This document shows, in pieces, positions 35,470 to 43,451 of a stretch of DNA of 64,000 bases; position 1 is the first letter of the stretch, and every line of letters starts with the position of its first letter. Both the position numbers and the translations under genes were made by a program. A model generated the notes under the pieces. That model was not told the origin of the DNA, ran no database searches, and worked only from the letters and a program-made list of their open reading frames with translations. Location: NCBI RefSeq assembly GCF_001187505.1, contig NZ_CP012150.1:3410001-3474000 (forward strand), read 5' to 3'. Origin of the DNA: Mycolicibacterium goodii. Its GTDB lineage: Bacteria; Actinomycetota; Actinomycetes; Mycobacteriales; Mycobacteriaceae.

Positions 35470-35649
35470 CGCTAATGAGACTGCTCTGAACCACGTTCCG
35501 TCGCTTGGCCAGCCGCATCCGGTTGGGTCACACCGTCACCCAACGACCGCATTGTTGCACCCAAAACGGCGGGACCGTCGGCCACCACTGGGTAAGACGG
35601 ACCCGCCGATCTGACGAATTCACGCGTGCCCGGCAGCGCGACGCCGGGG

Positions 35650-36897
35650 TCAGGAAGTGAAGCCGGGTATCGGATAGCGTTGGTTGAGGACGTAGTTTCC
35701 GACTTCAGCGATTTTGTAGGAGACAGGATCGTGCAGCGTGTGGGTGCGGATGTTGCGCCAGAACCGGTCGAATCCGTATTTGGGGTGGGTGCCGCGGGCA
35801 CCGATGACCTCGAAAATACGGCTGGTCACGTCCAGGGCCGCTTGGGTGGCTATGGCTTTGACTCCAGAAATCTGCACCATGAGTTCGCCGCGTTCCTGCG
35901 AAGTTAATGCGTCACCTTTGTCCCACGCGGCCTGTAGGAGTTGTGCGGCCTCGCGGGCTGCAGCATCGGCGGCTTGTAGTTGGATGCCGAATTCGCCGTA
36001 GCTGCGAATGGTGTACGGATCTTCGACGGCTTGAGTGACCCCGGCCGGCGTCCAAGGACGTGCCTGCGTTCGGGTGTACTCGCGGGCTGTCTCGAGCGCT
36101 CCGCGCGCGATCCCTAGGTAAACCGAGGAGAACACCAACTGCACGATCGGGCCGAACAGGCTTCCGCGCCCGGACGCCAGGAACGCCTCGAGGATGGCAT
36201 TGGGTTTGCCGAGCACCTCGTCGGGACGGACCGCAACATTGTGGAATTCGGTGGTGCCGCTGTCGGTGCGCCGCATCCCCAGCGCCTGCCAGTCATCGTT
36301 TGGCTGAACGCCTTCTCTGGTGGTGGGAATGGCCGCCGCTACGATGGCACCTTGCTGTGGGAAACCCTCCGGTATCACACCGAACACCAAGAGCAGATCT
36401 GAGCCCTTGGCGCCACTGCTGAAGTGCTTAATGCCGTTGAAAAAGTACCCGCCGTCATCGGCCGGGGTGGCCGTCACCTTCCAATCCAGGATGTGGCTGT
36501 TGTTCTCGCTGGAGGCGTTTCCGGTCCACCAATTGTTTTCGGCCAGTTGACGAAGCAGGCGTTCCTTTTGCTCGGGTGAACCCCACAGATCGATAACGGC
36601 TGGGGTGCTGAGGTGGTATCCGAACAAGTGCCCAAGGGATCCGTCGACCTTGGCGATCTCGCGCACCACTTCCAGGGCGGTAGGCCAGTCGGCTCCCCAA
36701 CCGCCCAGGTGCCGGGGAACGGTCACCGAGAGCAGCCCACTGGCGCGTAGATCCTCACGCTCTTCTGTTGCCGAACCACCTGCCTTGTCGCGCTCGACGA
36801 CGGTAGTTTGCCACTTTCGCGTCAGCTCGCGCGCGACCTCGATTGGGTCGCCATGCCTACTGTTCTGTGCCGTGGTGGTGTCATCGGTCAACGTCAT
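35650..36897 (-). CDS. dszC: dibenzothiophene monooxygenase DszC
   Basis: A 415-residue flavin monooxygenase of the acyl-CoA dehydrogenase fold (IGTS8 DszC has 417). With FMNH2 from a reductase it oxidises dibenzothiophene to the sulfoxide and the sulfone. From memory it matches DszC along its length: AVERDRAGGSAT-like VVERDKAGGSATEERED, GGWGADWPTALEVVREIA, NNWWTGNASSENNSH, GTKHF-like GIKHFSSGAKGSDLL, NDDWQALGMRRTDSG, and the C-terminal YPIPGFTS. ATG 36897 overlaps the dszB stop by 4 bp (ATGA). It is the last gene of the operon. Confidence 0.96.
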   Translation of the reverse strand: MTLTDDTTTAQNSRHGDPIEVARELTRKWQTTVVERDKAGGSATEEREDLRASGLLSVTVPRHLGGWGADWPTALEVVREIAKVDGSLGHLFGYHLSTPAVIDLWGSPEQKERLLRQLAENNWWTGNASSENNSHILDWKVTATPADDGGYFFNGIKHFSSGAKGSDLLLVFGVIPEGFPQQGAIVAAAIPTTREGVQPNDDWQALGMRRTDSGTTEFHNVAVRPDEVLGKPNAILEAFLASGRGSLFGPIVQLVFSSVYLGIARGALETAREYTRTQARPWTPAGVTQAVEDPYTIRSYGEFGIQLQAADAAAREAAQLLQAAWDKGDALTSQERGELMVQISGVKAIATQAALDVTSRIFEVIGARGTHPKYGFDRFWRNIRTHTLHDPVSYKIAEVGNYVLNQRYPIPGFTS

Positions 36898-37964
36898 TGC
36901 TGTTCTCCAGTCGCGGATTGGGTGAGGAATTGCGGTGCTGCCCACTGTGTGAGGTCCACCGGACGGTCGAGCAGATTGTGGTCGATGAGGAACTGTTGAG
37001 TTTGGTCGACAACGGCCAGCGCCGAGTCGTCAAGCGTTGGGATCAGATGTTGGGCGAAATCAGCGCCGAAACCGCGTCCGATCGCCGAAGGTGCTACCCC
37101 GAGGTTGGCGGCATGGATGCCAACGGTGTCCTCGGGGTGGGCCTGTGCCCAACGGCCGGCTTGGACAGCCGCATCGACGAGTCGTTGCACCAGGTCGGGT
37201 CGCTCGTCAACCAACTGGGCGCTGACCGTCCAAACACTGGCATACCGGTTTCGTTTGTCGTCGCCGAGATCGGCGAGTACCCGCGCGCCGCTGAGGTCTT
37301 CTAGCTCCGCCGCCCAGGGCAACCACGTGAATAGCGCATCAACGTTGCCACTACTCAGGATGTCGCTCTGGTGGGCGGCCACGTCGGGAAACAGGTCAGC
37401 GCCTTTGACACTGGCCGCTGCTTCCAGCCGCTCTTCGGGCACGTCGACGCCAGGGCTTTCGATACGCACCAATTCGACGTCACTGATCCCGATGCCTCCG
37501 ATATGCAGGGTCTGCAAAAGTCCCCGCGCCTCCCAGGTGCCCAGCGCGATCAGTGTTTGCCGCCACGGATCCAATTGCCGGTAGTCACCCAACTCGCCGG
37601 TGAGAATGCGGATCGCTGCGCCGGACACACCCACCCGCCGACCCCGCAGCTGCTCGGGTGATGTCACCGGGCTGTCAGCACGGACATAGATCCCTTGCCG
37701 ACCGGCCAGAGGTGTGATGCCCAGCAGACGGGTGCGTCCTGGTGCTCGCAGGCCCTCACTGATAAGAGGTGGAATTTCGCCACCAAAACGGGTGTAGGCG
37801 GGATGATCGTAGGTGAAATGCAACCCAGCTTGCGCGCCGCTCAGCACATTCAGCGAAATACCGTTGCCAGCCAACAGGTTTGACTCCAGCGCTGTCAGCA
37901 ACGCGTTAGGAACCGGGCAATTGCTGTAGGCAAGAATATCTCGATCTATGCCCGTGGTGGTCAT
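36894..37964 (-). CDS. dszB: 2'-hydroxybiphenyl-2-sulfinate desulfinase DszB
   Basis: A 356-residue protein that removes sulfite from the sulfinate to give 2-hydroxybiphenyl, the last 4S step. Its fold resembles periplasmic binding proteins, but it has no signal peptide. The catalytic set Cys27-His60-Arg70 of the Rhodococcus enzyme appears here as Cys16 (YSNCPVPNALL), His49 (LHFTYDHPAY) and Arg59 (YTRFGGEIPP), all shifted by exactly 11, so the enzyme should be active. The N-terminus is shorter than in IGTS8 (365 aa). ATG 37964 shares one base with the dszA stop. Confidence 0.96.
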   Translation of the reverse strand: MTTTGIDRDILAYSNCPVPNALLTALESNLLAGNGISLNVLSGAQAGLHFTYDHPAYTRFGGEIPPLISEGLRAPGRTRLLGITPLAGRQGIYVRADSPVTSPEQLRGRRVGVSGAAIRILTGELGDYRQLDPWRQTLIALGTWEARGLLQTLHIGGIGISDVELVRIESPGVDVPEERLEAAASVKGADLFPDVAAHQSDILSSGNVDALFTWLPWAAELEDLSGARVLADLGDDKRNRYASVWTVSAQLVDERPDLVQRLVDAAVQAGRWAQAHPEDTVGIHAANLGVAPSAIGRGFGADFAQHLIPTLDDSALAVVDQTQQFLIDHNLLDRPVDLTQWAAPQFLTQSATGEQQ

Positions 37965-39322
37965 CAGATGCTCCCAACTTCAGGCCGAGCCAACCCAAGG
38001 TGCTCACGCAGCGTTGCCCCTTCGTACTCAGTACGGAACACACCACGTTGCTGCAGCAGCGGCACCACCTGGTCGACGAATTCCTCGTAAATCCCAGGCA
38101 GATACGCCGCCGAAATGATGAATCCGTCAGCGGCCCCGGCCTCAAAGTGACTAACCAATTGATCAGCGATCTGTTCGGCAGTTCCGGCCCACTGCGGTAC
38201 AAACCCGACGTTGGTGCCGTATCGTCGACCCAGCTCGGCCAACGTCAGGTCCGCACCGCCACCGGCCACCGCAGAAAACATCTGCAACATGGTCGGCACG
38301 TGACGATCACCGAGATCGGCGACGATGTCGGAAAACTTCGTATCCAGCGGATACTTGGAGAGATCCAAACCGCTATGGCTCGACAACGTCGACAAACCCA
38401 CCTCGGGATGGACCAGAGAATTGAGATATTCCAGACGCTCACGGGCCACCTGCTCAGTCTCACCGAGTACTGGCATTACCGCGGTGAACACCTTTGTTTG
38501 CTCCGGGTCACGTCCCGCGGCCGCAACGTGAGCTTTGATGTCCTGATAGACCGCGCGCATGATGTCGAGGTTGGGCGAGACGCTGAATACTGCTTCGGCC
38601 CAGCGCCCCGCGAAGCGACGCCCGCGCGGTGACAAGCCGGCCTGCAGGATCACCGGTTCGCCCTGGCGTGACCGTGGAACCTGCAAGGGGCCACGGACGG
38701 ACAACCAGTGGCCACGATGATTGACGTATTGAACCTTCTTGGGGTCGGCGAACCGACCGCCAATCTTGTCCAACAACAAGGCATCCTCGGACCAAGAACT
38801 CCATAGCTTCTTGACTGCCTCCAAGAATTCGTCAGCGCGGTCATATCGGATGTCGTGCTCAAGGTGCTCGTCCACGCCGAAGTTGCGTGCTTCCGAGTCG
38901 TTGAGCGACGTGACCACATTCCACGAGATCCGGCCATCAGACAGGTTGTCGAGCGTGGCAAACACCCGAGCCACGTGATACGGCGGGTAGTACGTTGTGG
39001 AAACCGTAGCGCCCAGACCCAAACGTTCCGTCACCGCAGCCATAGTCGCTATCACGCTGGTCGGCTCCAGCGCCACCGCGCCCTGGCCACCCAGGCCGAC
39101 CCCGGTCTCCAAGTTCTCACCATAGCTGTCTTCGATGGCCAGGCCATCGGGAAGAAATAACAGGTCAAACTTTCCCCGCTCCAGGGTCCGTGCAATCTGC
39201 TTGTAGAACTCGCCAGTCAGAAATCCGTTCGTGGCACCAACATGGCGCCACGCGCCATGCGCGTGAGTGACGTTGCCGGCCGAGAAAAACCCGGCCAAAT
39301 GTAGTTGGCGTTGTTCAGCCAT
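37964..39322 (-). CDS. dszA: dibenzothiophene sulfone monooxygenase DszA
   Basis: A 452-residue NtaA/SnaA-type FMN-dependent monooxygenase (453 in IGTS8) that opens the thiophene ring of the sulfone. Diagnostic segments: [69 protein letters not shown] and [12 protein letters not shown] 39322 follows a GGAGG on the minus strand. It is the first gene of dszABC; its promoter must lie in the 185 bp between it and attR. No flavin reductase (DszD) is in the window, so the host must supply FMNH2. Confidence 0.96.
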   Translation of the reverse strand: MAEQRQLHLAGFFSAGNVTHAHGAWRHVGATNGFLTGEFYKQIARTLERGKFDLLFLPDGLAIEDSYGENLETGVGLGGQGAVALEPTSVIATMAAVTERLGLGATVSTTYYPPYHVARVFATLDNLSDGRISWNVVTSLNDSEARNFGVDEHLEHDIRYDRADEFLEAVKKLWSSWSEDALLLDKIGGRFADPKKVQYVNHRGHWLSVRGPLQVPRSRQGEPVILQAGLSPRGRRFAGRWAEAVFSVSPNLDIMRAVYQDIKAHVAAAGRDPEQTKVFTAVMPVLGETEQVARERLEYLNSLVHPEVGLSTLSSHSGLDLSKYPLDTKFSDIVADLGDRHVPTMLQMFSAVAGGGADLTLAELGRRYGTNVGFVPQWAGTAEQIADQLVSHFEAGAADGFIISAAYLPGIYEEFVDQVVPLLQQRGVFRTEYEGATLREHLGLARPEVGSI

Positions 39323-39481
39323 TATCAGCAGTGCCTCCGTGGGGATCAGATACCGGACACCGATGCTCGACCACCAGCCTGGACCCCAACAGGGTTAGGA
39401 GACCAATGATTTTTAAGGCCCCGGAGTGTGTCGTCGGTGGCCCGGCACCTACCTATCTCGGGGTAACCGGACGGCTGCCAG
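39323..39481 (-). promoter_or_regulatory. dszABC upstream region
   Basis: Only about 160 bp separate the dszA start from the attP arm, so the dsz promoter lies here or reads in from the chromosome. A TATCTGAT-like -10 candidate is seen on the minus strand near 39345-39352. I see no clear palindromic operator. In rhodococci this promoter is silenced by sulfate and sulfur amino acids. Confidence 0.4.
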
Positions 39482-39533
39482 GAGGGTATATTAGGAACTT
39501 GTCACCAACCTGGTGCTGGTGTGCCCGCACCAC
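39482..39533. other. attR of the integrative element (crossover AA at 39507-39508)
   Basis: GAGGGTA (39482-39488), then 18 bp, then AA at 39507-39508, followed by chromosomal HNH sequence. It mirrors the TACCCTC arm at 17490-17496. The two half-arms match at 18 of 25 positions as inverted repeats. TATATT at 39487-39492 could be a -10 element for the integrase once the circle forms. Confidence 0.85.
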
Positions 39534-39752
39534 CACCGCCTGCACCACCGCGGTCTGATCACCCTCACCGGCCCGGCCGACCAACTCAGCGTCACCGATG
39601 ACATGGGCCGCCCCCTGACCAACCAATCCCTCGCCAGAACCCCCACCACCCCACCACCGGCGGTGCCCCCATGCCCGGGCCCGCTCGGCGAACGCGCCGA
39701 CTGGTGGTGGTACCCACCCTTCGAACCCCAACCACCACCGTCTGCCAATTAG
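39507..39752 (+). pseudogene. DUF222/HNH (REP13E12-type) gene, 3' part
   Basis: Reading in frame from the crossover gives NLVLVCPHHHRLHHRGLI, the second half of the HNH domain with its metal-binding Cys and His residues, then a proline-rich C-terminus (WWWYPPFEPQPPPSAN) and a stop. Joined to 17471 the frame reads GGPTELNNLVLVCP with no gap, the normal family spacing. On its own it has no start or promoter. Confidence 0.88.
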
Positions 39753-40132
39753 GTTGGGGCGTTGGATGCTTGCGACGTCAGTAACGTACCTGCAGTGAAG
39801 CCTTGGCAGTCGGCCACCACATGTAGGTATGAGCCCGGTCTCGAGGACGCGGTGGTTGTTGAGGACACCAAGGGCCTCAACATTTTCGCGGCACAAGGGA
39901 TGGCCGTGCGCGAAGTGCTGTCGATGTGGGGCAGGGCCGCGTCACAAGCAACATCCCGTTCACCTCATCCTCCACTGCCGGCGCCGTGGCGCTGGGCCGG
40001 TCGTGCAACGGTCGTCGCGAGCGGCGCCAATCTTGGTTGTCGGACGGTTCTGCGATTATCTGAGTCGTCATCGCCTGCGCAGGAAGCAGAATTGCAGGTG
40101 ACCGCGCGGAGCACGGAAGGGGGGCGCCGATC
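39753..40132. other. gap with no recognisable gene
   Basis: About 380 bp between the HNH 3' end and the accessory gene at 40133. A plus-strand frame at 39762-40136 (124 aa) is open but has no ribosome site and no feature I recognise. A GGAAGGGG ribosome-like stretch just before 40133 belongs to the next gene. Confidence 0.4.
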
Positions 40133-40990
40133 ATGATCAAGCAGATCGAGCTGCGTCTCGTCGATGGCTCGGCGCCCAGCGGTGAGATCACACTGAAGGA
40201 CCTAAGCGGCATCGCGGCGGCCCTGCAGGAGCTGGTGACCCGCCTCAGCCGGGAGGCCGCCGACGCGGCGGGCCCGGGTCGGTCGAAGCAGTATGTCGAG
40301 GAGTTCGCCGAACTCCGCCTTGACGGCATCACCGCAGGTAGCACCGTGCTCAAGGTGAGCAAGGGGCCCGCTGACAAGCTGGACGTCGAGGTTCCCGGAT
40401 TGTCTGATGCGGACGACCGCCTGTGGGACATTCTGGGTGCCATCGGCGCCGACCAGAGACCGGACTGGACGAGCGCGCTGGTCGCCGAGTCAGCCGGCAA
40501 GCTCGCCGCGGCGCTGCGGGGAGCGGCACCGATAACGGTCATCTCCTCCCCGGACCGCGCCGACGTGCACATCGACGGAGCTCAGATCCATCTCGAGACC
40601 TGGGCGGTCAATCAAGTCACTTCCGCAGGCTCTGGAGTCGCTGCGGGCTGGCTGGAGAAGGCGGACCTGCACTCGCACACCTTCCGGATCCGTGACGATG
40701 TCGGCAACACCGTCGATCTTCGCCGGGTCGTCGACGACCACGCCGCCGGGCGGCTCGTCGGGCAGTGGGTGACCGCAGAGGGAGTCGCAGCGTTGAGCTC
40801 GACGGGACGCGTGGTCGCGCTGACGAACGCGCGCGTGTACCAGACGGACGATCCCGCAGCGGCATTCTTGGGCAGTCGTGTCGTACCACTCGACGAGATC
40901 CTTGCGAGGGCGCCAGGCCCAGATCCCAATGGTGGGCTCGACCTCACCGATGAGGAAGCCGCGGAGTTCCTTCGGGCCATTCGTTCATGA
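40133..40990 (+). CDS. unknown 285-aa protein coupled to a PIN-domain gene
   Basis: A 285-residue soluble protein starting at ATG 40133 after GGAAGGGGGG. The N-terminus (IKQIELRLVDGSAPSGEITLKDLSGIAAALQELVTRLSRE, seen as EITLKDLSGIAAALQELV) looks like a helix-rich sensor-type domain. The middle carries VLKVSKGPADKLDV, and the end has LTNARVYQ and ILARAPGPDPNGG. I do not recognise the family. The stop overlaps the PIN gene start (ATGA), so both are translated together; it might be an unusually large antitoxin or a partner subunit. Confidence 0.7.
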   Translation: MIKQIELRLVDGSAPSGEITLKDLSGIAAALQELVTRLSREAADAAGPGRSKQYVEEFAELRLDGITAGSTVLKVSKGPADKLDVEVPGLSDADDRLWDILGAIGADQRPDWTSALVAESAGKLAAALRGAAPITVISSPDRADVHIDGAQIHLETWAVNQVTSAGSGVAAGWLEKADLHSHTFRIRDDVGNTVDLRRVVDDHAAGRLVGQWVTAEGVAALSSTGRVVALTNARVYQTDDPAAAFLGSRVVPLDEILARAPGPDPNGGLDLTDEEAAEFLRAIRS

Positions 40991-41403
40991 CTGTGAACGC
41001 GCTCGCCGACACCGACGTCTTCAGCTGTGTCTATGTGCTGCCGAGGGGTTCGGACCCGCCTACAGCAGGCTGGGCAGACGCGTTGGCGAATCGGAGGGTC
41101 ATCATTTCGTTTCAGACTCGCGCCGAAATTCTTGCGGGCGCCCGTCACAGGCGATGGGGTGCGCCGCGAGTCAATCAACTCCAGGAGATTCTGGGCCGCA
41201 CGCCGACGGTCCACTCAGACAGCGACGTTGTTGATGCCTACTTGGCCCTCTCAGCCGAGTGCCGAAAAGTCGGACATCCACTTCACGAGAAGATCCACAC
41301 GGCCGATCGATGGATTGCGGCGTGTGCGATCGCCAAAGGCCTCGAACTGTTCTCCGGCGACGCCGTCTTTCAAGGTGTACCGAATCTGAATGTCCACAGC
41401 TGA
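40987..41403 (+). CDS. PIN-domain ribonuclease (VapC-like toxin candidate)
   Basis: A 138-residue PIN protein with the expected acidic residues: Asp near the N-terminus in LADTDVFSCVY, Glu in SFQTRAEILAGA, Asp in HTADRWIAACA and Asp in LFSGDAVFQGVPNL. PIN toxins cut RNA. ATG 40987 overlaps the preceding stop by 4 bp. Classical VapC toxins follow a short VapB antitoxin, but the partner here is 285 residues, so this may be a non-standard pair. Confidence 0.82.
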   Translation: MTVNALADTDVFSCVYVLPRGSDPPTAGWADALANRRVIISFQTRAEILAGARHRRWGAPRVNQLQEILGRTPTVHSDSDVVDAYLALSAECRKVGHPLHEKIHTADRWIAACAIAKGLELFSGDAVFQGVPNLNVHS

Positions 41404-41444
41404 ATTCAAAGAATGCATGTCTGAATCCCCCGTCTCGTCGACAA

Positions 41445-41638
41445 GCTCTCGTCGTACTGCAACGCGACAAGGTGAACCTCCACATCACCTGGTTGCGTGA
41501 CGAATCTCTGGCGGATGCCGACAACCTCGCGGCCCCGGCGGTAATTACACGGGAAACGTCGAGGATCTCACGGCGGCGCTTGCTGAGTTCGAGGCAGTTG
41601 CGGCTGCGTTGGAGGCCTCCGCAGGCGAGCGGGACTAA
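41445..41638 (+). pseudogene. remnant of a type I methylase (hsdM) 3' end
   Basis: One frame gives LQRDKVNLHITWLRDESL and ADADNLAAPA. A second frame (from about 41552) continues GNVEDLTAALAEFEAVAAAL and ends at TAA 41636-41638. Together they match the C-terminal end of HsdM methylases as I know them, broken by a frameshift near 41540-41550. The rest of the gene is absent. This points to a former restriction-modification locus beside the HNH gene. Confidence 0.6.
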
Positions 41639-41662
41639 GCGCCCCGATTATCTCGACAACGT

Positions 41663-41677
41663 GAGAATGATGTTCTC
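41663..41677. promoter_or_regulatory. palindromic operator, copy 3
   Basis: GAGAATGATGTTCTC (6-3-6, one G/A difference in the second arm) lies 24 bp before the hydrolase start at 41702 and just after the decayed methylase. Same motif as at 4646. Confidence 0.72.
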
Positions 41678-41701
41678 CAACGCGGAAAACATCAGTATCG
41701 T

Positions 41702-42538
41702 GTGGTTGTGGACTTCGTACGCAAGACCATTGCCGTCGATGGGTTGCTCACCGCATACCTGGAGGCCGGTGACCCGGCGCGGGAGACCGTGGTGCTGCTG
41801 CACGGCGGGGAGTTCGGGGTCAGCGCCGAACTTGGCTGGGAACGCACCATCGGCGCGCTCGCCGCCGACCACCACGTGCTGGCACCGGACATGCTGGGGT
41901 TCGGCGGCAGCGCCAAGGTCGTCGACTTCACCGACGGCCGCGGCATGCGCATCCGGCACATCGCCCGGTTCTGCGCCCAACTCGGCGTCAACGCGGCGCA
42001 TTTCGTCGGCAATTCGATGGGTGCCATCAACCTGCTCGTCGACACCACGTCCGAGGCGCCGCGGTTGCCGGTGCGATCGCTCGTGGCGATCTGCGGCGGC
42101 GGCGAGATCCAACGCAACGAGCACATGGCCGCGCTGTACGACTACGACGCCTCCTTCGAGGGCATGCGACGCATCGTGGCGGCACTGTTCGCCGATCCGT
42201 CGTACCCGGCCGACGAGGACTACGTGCGCAGGCGCTACGAGTCGAGCATCGCGCCCGGGGCGTGGGAATCCTTGGCGGCGGCCAGGTTCCGCCGCCCGGG
42301 CCTGGAATCGCCCGCTGCGCCGTCGAGTGCCCGCGCGTACGAGCGCATCGGTGTGCCCGCGCTGATCGTCGAGGGCGAGCGCGACAAACTTCTGCCTGCG
42401 GGCTGGGCCGCCGAAATCGCGGACCAGATCCGCGGAGCCGGCAGTGCCGTCATCCCCGACGCGGGACACTGCCCACAGATCGAGCAACCGGACGTCATGA
42501 ACCGCTTGCTGTCGGACTTCCTGAAAGAGGTGTCATGA
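41702..42538 (+). CDS. alpha/beta hydrolase
   Basis: A 278-residue alpha/beta hydrolase starting at GTG 41702. Seen: LLHGGEFGV, nucleophile elbow GNSMGA (Ser), Asp in EGERDKL and His in DAGHCPQIEQ. The ring-cleavage (MhpC/BphD) branch is likely from size and pattern, so it may act on a second ring-fission product. The stop overlaps the next start by 4 bp (ATGA). It is the first gene of a plus-strand operon that may run through the SDR. Confidence 0.85.
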   Translation: MVVDFVRKTIAVDGLLTAYLEAGDPARETVVLLHGGEFGVSAELGWERTIGALAADHHVLAPDMLGFGGSAKVVDFTDGRGMRIRHIARFCAQLGVNAAHFVGNSMGAINLLVDTTSEAPRLPVRSLVAICGGGEIQRNEHMAALYDYDASFEGMRRIVAALFADPSYPADEDYVRRRYESSIAPGAWESLAAARFRRPGLESPAAPSSARAYERIGVPALIVEGERDKLLPAGWAAEIADQIRGAGSAVIPDAGHCPQIEQPDVMNRLLSDFLKEVS

Positions 42539-43341
42539 CCGAATTGGCCGGGCGCGTGGCGGTTGTCACCGGAGGTGCTTCGGGACTCGGCGAGGGGCTG
42601 GTTCGCCGGTTCGTCGCCGAGGGGGCCCAGGTGATGATCGGTGACGTCGAGAAGGACCGCGGTGCAGCGCTCGCCGAGGAACTCGGCGCCGACACCGAAT
42701 TCCTCGCGACCGATGTCGCCGAGCAGGACCAGGTGGCCGCGCTGGTGTCGGCGGCGGTCGAACGCTTCGGCGGGTTGCACGTCATGGTCAACAACGCCGG
42801 GATCTCGGGCACCATGCACCGGCGTTTCCTCGACGACGACCTGGCCGACTTCCACAAGGTCATGGCCGTCAACGTGCTCGGTGTCATGGCGGGCACGCGG
42901 GAGGCGGCCCGATACATGGCCGAGAACGGCGGCGGCTCGATCCTCAACCTCACCTCGATCGGCGGTATCCAGGCCGGCGGCGGCGTGATGACCTACCGCG
43001 CCTCCAAGGCCGCGGTCATCCAGTTCACCAAGTCCGCCGCGATCGAACTCGCGCATCACGAGATCCGTGTCAACGCGATCGCACCCGGCAACATCCGCAC
43101 GGCGATCGTGGCGAAATCCGCGTCGGAGGAGGACCGGCAACGCATCCAGGAGTTCGAGGCCAACATCCGGGCCCAGATGCGGGCCGACCGGCCGCTCAAA
43201 CGTGAAGGCACGGTCGAGGACGTCGCCGAGGCCGCGCTGTACTTCGCCACCGACCGGTCGCGCTACGTCACGGGCACGGTCCTGCCCATCGACGGTGGGA
43301 CGGTGGCGGGAAAGGTCATCGTCCGCAAAGAGAAGAACTGA
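42535..43341 (+). CDS. SDR family oxidoreductase
   Basis: A 268-residue classical SDR. Nucleotide loop GGASGLGEG near residue 13, Asp in IGDVEKDR suggesting NAD, VNNAGISG, Ser in NLTSIGG and YRASK as the active site, with the C-terminal SRYVTGTVLPIDGG. ATG 42535 overlaps the hydrolase stop. It is followed by 110 bp before the TetR gene. Substrate unknown. Confidence 0.87.
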   Translation: MTELAGRVAVVTGGASGLGEGLVRRFVAEGAQVMIGDVEKDRGAALAEELGADTEFLATDVAEQDQVAALVSAAVERFGGLHVMVNNAGISGTMHRRFLDDDLADFHKVMAVNVLGVMAGTREAARYMAENGGGSILNLTSIGGIQAGGGVMTYRASKAAVIQFTKSAAIELAHHEIRVNAIAPGNIRTAIVAKSASEEDRQRIQEFEANIRAQMRADRPLKREGTVEDVAEAALYFATDRSRYVTGTVLPIDGGTVAGKVIVRKEKN

Positions 43342-43451
43342 CCGCCGAGACTACGCAACATGGCGCTGAAACGCCGTTTTGCCGCCAACAACCGTAGTGC
43401 CGGCGGGCTTGAAAGGGGGCGCAAATAATTCAATCGCTTGACTTAAAGCAT

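Larger units (their letters stand above)
17472..39506. mobile_element. actinomycete integrative and conjugative element (AICE) carrying dszABC
   Basis: About 22.04 kb lie between the two halves of the HNH gene. Core modules are a large serine integrase, a RepSA-like HUH replication initiator, an FtsK/TraSA transfer ATPase, a SCO3933-like small protein, an HTH regulator and a Nudix/HD pair. This set is the hallmark of AICEs that replicate as circles and transfer double-stranded DNA. Cargo: an IetAS-like ATPase/protease pair, an MmpL pump with TetR, TetR-controlled small genes, and dszABC. All core frames look intact, so the element may still excise. Confidence 0.88.

Noticed and set aside
35650..36897. 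Another acyl-CoA dehydrogenase of beta-oxidation
   Set aside because: Same fold, but the residues and gene order match DszC; it is a flavin monooxygenase.
36894..37964. Sulfonate ABC-transporter binding protein (SsuA-like)
   Set aside because: The fold is similar, but there is no signal peptide or transporter genes, and the catalytic Cys, His and Arg of DszB are present in a dszA-B-C order.
17461..39499. GAACT as the att core (17461-17465 and 39495-39499)
   Set aside because: It would leave one extra codon in the rejoined HNH gene and would not centre the GAGGGTA/TACCCTC arms; AA at 17470 and 39507 satisfies both.
39762..40136. 124-aa open frame between the HNH 3' end and the PIN islet
   Set aside because: No ribosome site, no recognisable domain, and it overlaps the supported gene at 40133.
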